A model generated the notes under the pieces. That model was not told the DNA's origin and made no database searches. It was given only the letters and a program-made list of their open reading frames with translations. A DNA stretch of 21,447 nt from a bacterium (GTDB lineage Bacteria > Electryoneota > RPQS01): NCBI GenBank assembly GCA_018814465.1, contig JAHIZR010000098.1, forward strand, positions 1 through 21,447, written 5' to 3'. Position numbers and translations under genes: made by a program. This document shows positions 8,115 to 16,233 of the stretch, in pieces (within the stretch, counting starts at the first letter, position 1; every line of letters starts with the position of its first letter).

Positions 8115-10622
8115 ATGAAGCACTTGCGTACCTGCTTTGCAGCGTTGATGATTGGAATTGTTCTTGCGTGCTCGGCGTCTGCCTTTGCAGTTCAAGTACA
8201 TAAAAACATGCTTGACTCGAGACTTGCCGAAGTCGAGCTGAACTCAAAACTTGATTTGAAAGCCATTCAGGATCTCGGCGGAATTGTTGATAACTTCAAC
8301 GGCACGTTGGCCCGGGTGTATCTGCTGCCTGAGGATTTTCGGGAATTGCAGCTGCGGGGCATGACGCTGCGCTGGCTGACTGAAGAAGAGATCGATCCCT
8401 ACGGCGACTTTCGCCATCCCCACGAAACGCTTGATGAATATCACTACAACGATGACATCGAGGCGATGTTTATTGGCTGGCAAGCAAGCTATCCCACGAT
8501 GTTCAGCTATGAATCCATCGGTCTGAGCGTGCAGGGCCGTGATTTATGGATGGCGAAACTCTCGGATAATGTAACCAGCGATGAGCCTGAAATTGAAGTG
8601 AAGTACATCTCCACGATGCACGGCGACGAGGTAGTCGGTTTGGAGAATTGTCTGCGGTTCATTGATACGCTGCTCACCGGCTACGGCACCGATCCGGAAT
8701 TAACCGAGTTGATGGACGATTTCGAGATTTTCATTATGCCGCTCATGAATCCGGACGGTCGCGAGGTGCCGCAGCGCTACAACGCGGATGGAGCCGATCT
8801 GAACCGCACTTTTCCGGATCGGATCGTGGATTCGGTGAACACTCCGGTCGGTCATCCTCAGGAAGTTGGCCTTGTCATGAATTGGTCCGCGACAAGAAAT
8901 TGTGTGTTGTCGGCCAATTTTCACGGCGGCGAAGTCATTGCGAACTATCCTTGGGATAATAACTACTCCGGTTTGAGTATCCACTCTCCGACACCGGAGC
9001 ATGATTTATTCTATCACTTAGCCTACACATATGCCTCGTATAATTCGTCGATGCTCAGCAACCACTCCTCGCCCTCTTTTATTAACGGCACGACGAACGG
9101 AGCTGACTGGTATGTGATCTCGGGAGGAATGCAGGATTGGAATTATGTCTGGATGGGCTGCAAGGAAATCACCATGGAACTGAGTTATACGAAAAGCGGT
9201 CCCTTGTCAGCCTTGGATTCGCTGTGGTGGGAAAACGAAACCAGCATGCGGAAGTATCTGCTGGAAGCGCGGGAAGGGGTGCGGGGATTTGTCACCGATG
9301 CCTCGACGGGTGATCCGGTGCGTGCCGACATCATGCTGGATGCTATCTCCTATGTCACCTACAGCAGCGCACTGCATGGAGATTATCACCGGATATTCAG
9401 ACCCGGAACCTATACGCTGACGTTCAGCGCCCCGGGCTATGAATCCCAGACAATCAACAGTATTTCGGTGGTTGCGGGAACTCCGACCATTCTGAATGTT
9501 CAACTGAACCGGACCCCGGCTCCGGAAATTGCGGTTAGTCCACTTTCGATAGAAGAGCCGATTCCTGTCTGCGATGAGATTGAAGTCCCGATCACAATCG
9601 AGAATAACGGAAACGTATTGCTGACTTGGAATGGTCAGGGCACTGACTGGTCGACTTGCGACAGCCGCGAAACAAGTCTTGCATATGCCTGGCGGGATAT
9701 CAGTGCGGAAGGAACGGAAATAAACTTTACTGACGACGATCAAAACTTTGGACCCTATTCAATCGGTTTCACATTCCCATTTTACGGGCAGAGCTTCACG
9801 ACTTATCGTATTTCGGCGAATGGCTGGCTGTCTTTTACCGCAACTGACGCCGGAGAATCCTCATGGAGCAATACAGGATTGCCCAATGGATCGGCTCCGG
9901 AGAATCTGATTGCACCGTGGTGGGATGATTTGAGTCCGCAACGCACAGGTTGTGTCGTGACACGCTATACCAGCGGCACTGATAGCCTGATTATCAGCTA
10001 TGAAAACGTGGAATCATATTCAGGAGGCGGGCTGTACAATTTCCAGATGATTCTTCTCGCAACTGGAGAAATTGTTTTCCAATATGGAAGCATGGGAACC
10101 AACCGGTTGACCTCGGCAACTATAGGTCTCCAGAATTCGACGGGAAGTCGCGGCCTTGAGATAGCCCACGACGAAACGTTTATCGAAAACAATATGGCGC
10201 TCGCAATCCACAGCGTTTCAGAATTTGCCCCGGCTTCGGGAACCATCCCGGCTTTGGGAATGGAGGTATCCACGGTTACGTTCAATTCCTGCTGTCTGCC
10301 GGAGGGTTTATACACAACCTCGATTGAGATTTCATCGAACGATCCCTTCAATCCGCTGGTTTCAATTTCGGTGACGCTGGATGTCGGCGGACAGATGGAT
10401 CCCGATCCGGTGACCGATTTGACGGCGCTGTTTGAAGATGGCGGCGTCCGGTTGAATTGGAGTGAATCCGTGGATGCGACCTCTTATGAGATCTGGCGCG
10501 GCATAACGCCTGACTTCGATACATCAAGCGGATCAATGCTGATCGAGGTAACGGAAACAACCTATCTCGATAATTCAGCCATAGGCGAGATTCTGTTCTA
10601 TTTTGTCATCGCGAAAAGATAA
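8115..10622 (+). CDS. secreted M14B-type zinc carboxypeptidase with NIDO-like and FN3 modules
   Basis: Predicted 835-residue exported metallocarboxypeptidase. The zinc ligands are visible as His169 and Glu172 (MHGDE) and His270 (NFHGG). Substrate-site residues are Asn212-Arg216 (NPDGR) and Asn230-Arg231; Tyr344 lies in GGMQDWNY and the catalytic base is Glu355 (EITMELS). These signatures match the regulatory M14B group (CPN/CPE/CPD), which removes C-terminal Lys or Arg. As in that group, a transthyretin-like domain follows directly (about 388-466). Then come an Ig/ASH-like domain (about 468-758) apparently interrupted by a nidogen-like module (about 523-702), and a C-terminal FN3 domain (about 763-833). 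The signal peptide ends near SASAFA, but VLAC at 16-19 could also be a lipobox, which would make it a lipoprotein. GAGGAA precedes the ATG by 4 bases. There is no T9SS sorting domain. A 56-base gap separates it from the sulfurtransferase gene and 18 bases from the next gene. Confidence 0.93.
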   Translation: MKHLRTCFAALMIGIVLACSASAFAVQVHKNMLDSRLAEVELNSKLDLKAIQDLGGIVDNFNGTLARVYLLPEDFRELQLRGMTLRWLTEEEIDPYGDFRHPHETLDEYHYNDDIEAMFIGWQASYPTMFSYESIGLSVQGRDLWMAKLSDNVTSDEPEIEVKYISTMHGDEVVGLENCLRFIDTLLTGYGTDPELTELMDDFEIFIMPLMNPDGREVPQRYNADGADLNRTFPDRIVDSVNTPVGHPQEVGLVMNWSATRNCVLSANFHGGEVIANYPWDNNYSGLSIHSPTPEHDLFYHLAYTYASYNSSMLSNHSSPSFINGTTNGADWYVISGGMQDWNYVWMGCKEITMELSYTKSGPLSALDSLWWENETSMRKYLLEAREGVRGFVTDASTGDPVRADIMLDAISYVTYSSALHGDYHRIFRPGTYTLTFSAPGYESQTINSISVVAGTPTILNVQLNRTPAPEIAVSPLSIEEPIPVCDEIEVPITIENNGNVLLTWNGQGTDWSTCDSRETSLAYAWRDISAEGTEINFTDDDQNFGPYSIGFTFPFYGQSFTTYRISANGWLSFTATDAGESSWSNTGLPNGSAPENLIAPWWDDLSPQRTGCVVTRYTSGTDSLIISYENVESYSGGGLYNFQMILLATGEIVFQYGSMGTNRLTSATIGLQNSTGSRGLEIAHDETFIENNMALAIHSVSEFAPASGTIPALGMEVSTVTFNSCCLPEGLYTTSIEISSNDPFNPLVSISVTLDVGGQMDPDPVTDLTALFEDGGVRLNWSESVDATSYEIWRGITPDFDTSSGSMLIEVTETTYLDNSAIGEILFYFVIAKR

Positions 10623-10640
10623 TAAAAAACCTGAAGAGTA

Positions 10641-11978
10641 ATGAAGCAGCCACTCATCGGAATCAGGAGAGAAGACAAGCACTTTACGGAACGGCGGGCA
10701 CCGCTCACACCGGAGGCGGTGGAAGCGCTGCAGCGGGAAGGGTTGGTATTCCATATCGAATCATCAACGTCTCGCGTTTTTGACGACAAAGAATACAGCG
10801 CGGTGGGGGCGACAGTTTGTGATTCATTGCCTGCCTGTGATTTCGTAATAGGAATCAAAGAGATTCCACTCGGCCGGCTCCATCCGAACACGCCGCATCT
10901 GTTTTTCTCGCACACGATCAAGGGACAGGTCTACAACATGCCGATGCTGAAGCGGATGCTGGATCTGAAGTGCACTCTAATCGATTACGAGCGGGTTGTG
11001 GACAGCAGGGGGCGCAGGCTTGTTTTCTTCGGTGTGCATGCGGGTCAGGCGGGCATGATCAATACGATCTGGAGCTATGGCCAGCGGCTGAAGGCGCTGG
11101 GTGTCGTCACTCCCTTGGCTGAATTGAAGCAGGCAAAGGAATATGACTCGTTGAGCGAAGCAAAGACCGCGATACATCATGCCGCTCAGGAGTTGCGCCG
11201 TCATCCGCTCTCAAAGAAATTGCTGCCCCTGACTTGCGCGATTACGGGAACGGGACATGTTGCGGCGGGAGCGCAGGAAGTGTTCGATGAATTGGAACCG
11301 GTCCGCTTGTCGCCTGACAAGTTTCTTGAAGCGGCGAAGTATCGCTGGCTGAAGCCTAACGAGATCTACAAAGTAGTCTTTCGAATCAAGGACATGGTAA
11401 AGCCGAAGGACGAGCATGCCCTTTTTCATCTGAAGGACTATTTTGCTCATCCGGATAAATATGATTCTCCGTTCGCGGACTATCTGCCGTACTTCAGCAT
11501 GATACTGAACGGCACCTATTGGGACGCGAGATTTCCCCGACTCGTAACGGTCGAGGATGTGAAGCGCCTTTACCTGAACAGACATGAACCGAAATTAATC
11601 GCGATTGGCGATGTTAGCTGCGATCCCTGCGGAAGCATCGAATGCACGGTAAGGGCTACGCTTCCGGATAATCCGGTCTATGTATATGATCCGGCAAGCG
11701 GAACGGCGCAGGATGGTTTCGAGGGGAACGGACTGCAAATCATGGCGGTTGATATTCTGCCAACAGAACTTCCGCGCGAGTCATCGCAGACATTCAGCAG
11801 CATGCTGGTACGCTGGCTGCCGAAGCTTGTCAGGGCGGACTATCACAAACCTTTTAACCAGGTTGATTTGCCTGCCGAATTCAAAACGGCGACGATTGTC
11901 TATCAAGGTGAATTGACGCCGGACTACCGCTATCTGGAGCGGTACTTGGCCGGGCTTCCCAGTGAAGCAAAACAATAA
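10641..11978 (+). CDS. stand-alone lysine-ketoglutarate reductase (saccharopine-forming) domain protein
   Basis: Predicted 445-residue cytoplasmic protein resembling the N-terminal half of the eukaryotic bifunctional enzyme LKR/SDH (AASS), which joins lysine to 2-oxoglutarate to give saccharopine using NADPH. Recognisable conserved segments are IGIRREDKHFTERRAPLTP (6-24), HLFFSHTIKGQ (86-96), LIDYERVVD (113-121), GQAGMIN (135-141), the glycine-rich nucleotide loop GTGHVAAGA (203-211), NGTYW (290-294), and CGSIE (330-334) with EGNG (361-364). It is an alanine dehydrogenase/transhydrogenase-fold protein. The saccharopine dehydrogenase half is absent here and is not encoded next door. GAAGAG lies just upstream of the ATG, and the 18-base gap from the M14 gene suggests cotranscription. 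Family placement is good; activity on lysine is inferred, and another amino-acid substrate is possible. Confidence 0.82.
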   Translation: MKQPLIGIRREDKHFTERRAPLTPEAVEALQREGLVFHIESSTSRVFDDKEYSAVGATVCDSLPACDFVIGIKEIPLGRLHPNTPHLFFSHTIKGQVYNMPMLKRMLDLKCTLIDYERVVDSRGRRLVFFGVHAGQAGMINTIWSYGQRLKALGVVTPLAELKQAKEYDSLSEAKTAIHHAAQELRRHPLSKKLLPLTCAITGTGHVAAGAQEVFDELEPVRLSPDKFLEAAKYRWLKPNEIYKVVFRIKDMVKPKDEHALFHLKDYFAHPDKYDSPFADYLPYFSMILNGTYWDARFPRLVTVEDVKRLYLNRHEPKLIAIGDVSCDPCGSIECTVRATLPDNPVYVYDPASGTAQDGFEGNGLQIMAVDILPTELPRESSQTFSSMLVRWLPKLVRADYHKPFNQVDLPAEFKTATIVYQGELTPDYRYLERYLAGLPSEAKQ

Positions 11979-12117
11979 GAAGTTCAGAGTATTTATTTGC
12001 CTTTCTCTTTTTCCTTTCGCACAGACTTCATCTCGCTGCGTGTTTGCTATTGATCCGAGCGGACTTCGCTAATTGTCAGGACTCAATAATCAGATTCAAT
12101 AACTTCGGGAGACCCAA

Positions 12118-13875
12118 TTGACGGCTCACGTTACCAATAAGATTGCGGAGATCAAGCGGCCTTCGCCGCAGTTTCCCCGGACTTACGTGCCGGCGGAGCT
12201 AACGATCGACTCATGGAAGAGCATCCGGCCGCTGTTTGAGGAGCTTTCAAGCCGTGAGATTCAAAGCGGCGAAGATCTGGAGCGGTGGCTGCTGGATACC
12301 AGTGAACTGCAGGCGGTAGTCAGTGAAGAGGCGGCTCGCCGCTATATCGCGATGACTTGCGCGACGGACGACGCTGAAGCGGAAAAGGTTTATCTGGATT
12401 ACTTGGAGACAATTCAGCCGAAAATCAAGCCGTTTGCGGACAAATTGAATCGCAAGCTGATCGACTCGCCTTACTCAGCGGAACTCGATCCGGAACGCTA
12501 CGGGATCCTGCTGCGATCGTGCCGGAATTCGATTGACCTGTTTCGTGAGGAGAATGTCCCTCTGGAGACAGAGCTGAACAAACTTTCTCAGGCTTATCAC
12601 AAGATTACCGGAGCTCAGACCGTGGAGTTCAACGGCAAGGAATACACTCTTCAGCAGATGGGAGTCTTTCTTGAGGAGCAGAGCCGGACGCTGCGACAGC
12701 AAGCTTGGGAGGCTGCGACTAATCGCCGGCTTCAGGACGCGGAGGCGCTTGATGATTTGCTCGATAAGATGCTGGTGCTGCGACAGCAAACCGCGAAGCA
12801 TGCGGGATTCGATAACTTCCGCGATTATCAGTTTCGTGTTTATGAGCGTTTCGACTATTCGCCGGAGGACTGTTTTAAATTTCACGACACCGTGGAATGT
12901 TACGTGGTTCCGGCGATGAGAAAGGCGATGGAGAAGCGGAAGGAAGCACTGCGGTTGGAGACGCTTCGTCCGTGGGACACCGCGTGCGATCCTTACGGCA
13001 GGACGGCTTTGCGGCCGTTCACAGACACGGACAAGTTAGTAGCGGGCTGCCGGAACATTTTCAATCAGGTGGATCCTGAATTGGGCGGGCATTTCGAAGA
13101 AATGATACGGCATGGTCTCCTGGACTTGGAGAACCGCAAGGGAAAAGCGCCCGGCGGTTATCAGGAAGACTTAAGCGAGAGCCGTCTCCCCTTCATCTTT
13201 ACGAACGCCGTGGGGCTGAACCGCGATGTCTTTACGCTGCTGCACGAAGGCGGCCACGCCTTTCATCATTTTTCGGTGCGTCCCGAACCGCTGCTGGCCT
13301 ACCGGCATGCTCCGATTGAGTTTTGCGAAGTCGCATCAATGAGTATGGAACTGCTTAGCATGCCCTATCTGGATGTTTTCTACACGCCGACGGAAGTCGC
13401 GCGCACGGTTCGCGATGAGTTAGAGAATAAACTTGCTCTATTGCCGTGGGTGGCATCGATCGATGCCTTTCAGCATTGGCTTTATACGAATCCGGGACAC
13501 AGCCGTGGGGATCGCTGTGACTACTGGGTGGAGCTAACGGAGCGTTTCGGCGGCGGAATCGACTATTCCGGTTATGAAGAAGCGCTGCGTTATCGCTGGC
13601 AGGCGCAGCTCCATATTTTCGAAGTGCCGTTCTACTATATTGAATATGGAATCGCGCAGCTTGGAGCCATGCAGGTTTGGAGTAATTCCCGCAGGGATGC
13701 GAAAGCCGCGATTGAAGCCTACAAGTCGGCGCTGAAATTAGGCGGATCACGAGCGCTGCCTGAGCTGTTCAGTGCGGCGAATATCCGGTTTGATTTTTCG
13801 AAGGATACCTTGCAGCCCTTGATGACTGAAGTTCAGGAGGAGTTGGAGCGGCAAGCCACGCTTGAGCAGCCTTAG
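12118..13875 (+). CDS. M3 family oligoendopeptidase
   Basis: Predicted 585-residue cytoplasmic zinc peptidase that degrades short peptides. The metal site is HEGGH (376-380), with the third ligand Glu404 in EFCEVASMS exactly 28 residues on, as expected for thimet/PepF-like M3 enzymes. The C-terminal part keeps the helical M3 core, including conserved tyrosines near FYYIEYGIAQLG (505-516). There is no signal peptide. The start is a TTG at 12118: GGGAG lies 6 bases upstream and an in-frame TAA at 12100-12102 rules out any longer form. It follows the LKR-like gene after 139 bases that include a pyrimidine-rich tract (about 12000-12020), so it may have its own promoter. It ends 20 bases before a strong terminator. 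It closes a run of genes that fits peptide utilisation. Confidence 0.93.
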   Translation: MTAHVTNKIAEIKRPSPQFPRTYVPAELTIDSWKSIRPLFEELSSREIQSGEDLERWLLDTSELQAVVSEEAARRYIAMTCATDDAEAEKVYLDYLETIQPKIKPFADKLNRKLIDSPYSAELDPERYGILLRSCRNSIDLFREENVPLETELNKLSQAYHKITGAQTVEFNGKEYTLQQMGVFLEEQSRTLRQQAWEAATNRRLQDAEALDDLLDKMLVLRQQTAKHAGFDNFRDYQFRVYERFDYSPEDCFKFHDTVECYVVPAMRKAMEKRKEALRLETLRPWDTACDPYGRTALRPFTDTDKLVAGCRNIFNQVDPELGGHFEEMIRHGLLDLENRKGKAPGGYQEDLSESRLPFIFTNAVGLNRDVFTLLHEGGHAFHHFSVRPEPLLAYRHAPIEFCEVASMSMELLSMPYLDVFYTPTEVARTVRDELENKLALLPWVASIDAFQHWLYTNPGHSRGDRCDYWVELTERFGGGIDYSGYEEALRYRWQAQLHIFEVPFYYIEYGIAQLGAMQVWSNSRRDAKAAIEAYKSALKLGGSRALPELFSAANIRFDFSKDTLQPLMTEVQEELERQATLEQP

Positions 13876-13895
13876 AATATGGATTGACAGCTAAG

Positions 13896-13925
13896 AAAAA
13901 AGCCCGGAGCGATCCGGGCTTTTTT
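13896..13925. terminator. bidirectional intrinsic terminator between convergent genes
   Basis: Bases 13896-13908 (AAAAAAGCCCGGA) pair perfectly with 13913-13925 (TCCGGGCTTTTTT) around the loop GCGA. Six A's and six T's flank the GC-rich stem, so it has a U-tract when read in either direction. It lies between the stop of the M3 peptidase gene (13875, plus) and that of the T9SS cargo gene (13953, minus) and should end both transcripts. Confidence 0.92.
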
Positions 13926-13952
13926 ATGCTGCCATGAAGCGGAAGGTTGAGG

Positions 13953-16010
13953 TCACTTCAGCAGCATCATTTTTCTTGTTTGAACAAAAGAGCCGGCTTC
14001 CAGCCTGTAGAAATAGAGTCCTGCGGACAGCTCGGAAGCATCGAAGGAAACCGAATGGAATCCTGCTTCCATTGTCCCTTGCACGATTGGGGCGACTTGC
14101 TGGCCCAGAGTATTGAACAGCGTCAATCGGACATTGGATTGCTGCGGCAGCGCAAAGTCAATGCGGGTTGACGGATTAAAGGGATTGGGGTAGTTCTGCT
14201 CAAGTGCGAATTCCGCTGGCAGATCGCTGTTGTAATCCGGCGCGGCAGTATAGACTATGCCCTCGGAAAGCAGCGTGATGCGATGTGCGGGATCGTTCAG
14301 GGAATTATTGAGCAGTTCCACGCGGCCGTTGTAAATTAATTCAGCATGAGGTGTGCATGTAAGCGCGACTTGAAGCGACTCGCCCGCAGCAATCGTATAC
14401 TGTGCCTGATCAAAGACATAGATGCTGCTGAAACTGGGCGGAAGATAGGTGAAACCCGAAATCACCAAATCATCAACATGACCGCGATTGGCAATCCAGA
14501 AGGATATTGTCAAAGACGAGTCAATAAAAACATGGCCGAAATCCAACTGATCGACATCCGTATCGAAAACCGGTGACGGCGGAATCGCGCTGCTGGTGTC
14601 GATAAAGGCTTGCAGGCACCAGTTGCCGCCATCATCTTCGAACCAGCTTCCTCCCTCGAGCGCCCAGCCGACTCCGCTCATGTGTGTAATACCGGCTTGA
14701 TTCGGCGGTGAGTCGTCTTTGCCAAGCGCCAAGTCTTCTCCGCTGTAAAGCGCTGCAACCACAAATGACTCGCCGTCATAGATTTCAACAGGTTGAGTTA
14801 CCACCAATGTTGTCCATTCCATCGAATCCACCGCCAGAGTGTCAATCCACTCCGGCTCCGCTTCGGGCATGCTCGTCTCGGAATCAATCTTATAGACCGC
14901 CACCACAGCATCGCCAAAGTTGTTGAAATGCACGCGAATGCTGTCGACAGTCGCGGAATAGCTGGTCGGAGTAAATGCGACACCATGAGCCGCATTCGGA
15001 TTCAAGCCGATGTGGGAGTTGTACTCGTTATCGTCGTAGCGGAACCACCGGGGGATATCGCCCACAAAAAAGCGCAGCCGGATTGTATTATTGAATTGTA
15101 GCTGGTCTTCAGCATGCGTCACTATGCAAGAAGCGAGATATTCGCCCGACGCAGACGCGGTGAAAGTCGACGGTGCATTCAATTCTACGATCTGCCCTGT
15201 GACGGGAGAAGTAACTGTAGATTGTTCAGTATACACGATTGTTTGATCGGGACCTCTGATCGTCCAGCCAACACTGAATTCAGTTACATCGGCCGTTCCG
15301 AGATTGCCGACTTCCGCATGCAGCAGCACGACATCATTCGGGAAAATATTGAAAGACGGATCTCCGCCATTAATCGTATTCCAGCATTCCTGTGCGACGA
15401 TATCAACATAGGGACCTCCGGACTCACCGCCGGCGCGGATCATATAATCGCCCGGAACGTTAGGGCTGTAAGCACCGTAGTGACCTTCGGTGCCGAGTGA
15501 ACTGTGTCCGGTCGGATTGCTGTCGATCATGACAGAATAGTTTTCGGTCTCATCGCCGCCGGGAACGGGGCCCAACACGATATTGAATATGTCGCCGGGA
15601 TTAAAGCTTACAGGTTGCGGCAGGTTGCCGTCATTCCATCCTCCGCTTGCCATATTCTGCTGTACATAAACGCTGAGTACATCTCCAAGATTGCCATTGT
15701 CATCAGCATGCACCCAGACTGAGCAAGGATCAGCGGACATCGGTTGATTATTGGTGTAGAAGTAGACACTTCTCAGTTGAAAGAATGTGGGTGCGGTAAA
15801 CTGAACGCGCGCGAAATAGTTAGGACCGTTCCAGTAAACCGAAGAGAAGCCATTGTCATAGGCAATGGTATCGGGTTGTGGATCATCGAGTTCAATTGAT
15901 CCGGGACGGCTGACGTGGTTTGGAGTAAGGATTTGGAACTGCGAACCGAAGGTAATGCCGACCGAAAGGCTGAGCAGCGTGCAGAGGAACAATAGTCGAC
16001 TTGATTTCAT
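13953..16010 (-). CDS. secreted protein with T9SS type A C-terminal sorting domain
   Basis: Predicted 685-residue extracellular or surface protein of unknown function. A signal peptide (about 1-22) is followed by a beta-rich domain (about 45-155), a CARDB-like domain (about 200-315), a second beta-rich domain resembling the first (about 330-478), an ASH/HYDIN-like Ig domain (about 480-586) and a T9SS sorting domain (about 597-685). The sorting domain shows NYPNPFNPST (606-615), then the usual LFNTLGQ, SAGLYFYRL and a basic end (RKMMLLK). In this system the domain directs passage through the outer membrane and is normally cleaved. No catalytic residues were seen, so an adhesive or structural role is possible. 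The ATG at 16010 is preferred over an upstream in-frame start at 16058, because AAGGA lies 6 bases before it and the signal peptide then begins with MKSSR. Confidence 0.9.
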   Translation of the reverse strand: MKSSRLLFLCTLLSLSVGITFGSQFQILTPNHVSRPGSIELDDPQPDTIAYDNGFSSVYWNGPNYFARVQFTAPTFFQLRSVYFYTNNQPMSADPCSVWVHADDNGNLGDVLSVYVQQNMASGGWNDGNLPQPVSFNPGDIFNIVLGPVPGGDETENYSVMIDSNPTGHSSLGTEGHYGAYSPNVPGDYMIRAGGESGGPYVDIVAQECWNTINGGDPSFNIFPNDVVLLHAEVGNLGTADVTEFSVGWTIRGPDQTIVYTEQSTVTSPVTGQIVELNAPSTFTASASGEYLASCIVTHAEDQLQFNNTIRLRFFVGDIPRWFRYDDNEYNSHIGLNPNAAHGVAFTPTSYSATVDSIRVHFNNFGDAVVAVYKIDSETSMPEAEPEWIDTLAVDSMEWTTLVVTQPVEIYDGESFVVAALYSGEDLALGKDDSPPNQAGITHMSGVGWALEGGSWFEDDGGNWCLQAFIDTSSAIPPSPVFDTDVDQLDFGHVFIDSSLTISFWIANRGHVDDLVISGFTYLPPSFSSIYVFDQAQYTIAAGESLQVALTCTPHAELIYNGRVELLNNSLNDPAHRITLLSEGIVYTAAPDYNSDLPAEFALEQNYPNPFNPSTRIDFALPQQSNVRLTLFNTLGQQVAPIVQGTMEAGFHSVSFDASELSAGLYFYRLEAGSFVQTRKMMLLK

Positions 16011-16233
16011 TGAACATCCTTCCGTTTTCTTGAATGTGACTTCAGAATCCGGGACCACTCAATGATATGCAACCTTTAGACCGAAAAAGGAGAAACTTAA
16101 ATGATTGTATTATATCTTATTGCAATTTAATATTTTCTCTTTTTGCGCACAGGACAACGCAAATACTGCGCAATAAGAAAAAAGTGAGGGATACTCTCTC
16201 AAATCAAATAATGAAAATGTGACTGTGTATCTA
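16011..16233 (-). promoter_or_regulatory. intergenic region with candidate promoter of the T9SS cargo gene
   Basis: This AT-rich spacer contains a perfect minus-strand TATAAT (complement of 16109-16114), about 100 bases before the T9SS cargo start. The hexamer 17 bases further upstream (GAAAAT) is a poor -35 match. An inverted repeat TTGCGC (16143-16148) / GCGCAA (16168-16173) lies just upstream of it. It lacks a U-tail, so it is not a convincing terminator for the glycosyltransferase operon and might be a regulator site. Confidence 0.28.

Noticed and set aside
16143..16173. TTGCGC/GCGCAA inverted repeat as terminator of the glycosyltransferase operon
   Set aside because: The stem is only six pairs with a long loop and there is no U-tract on the minus strand.
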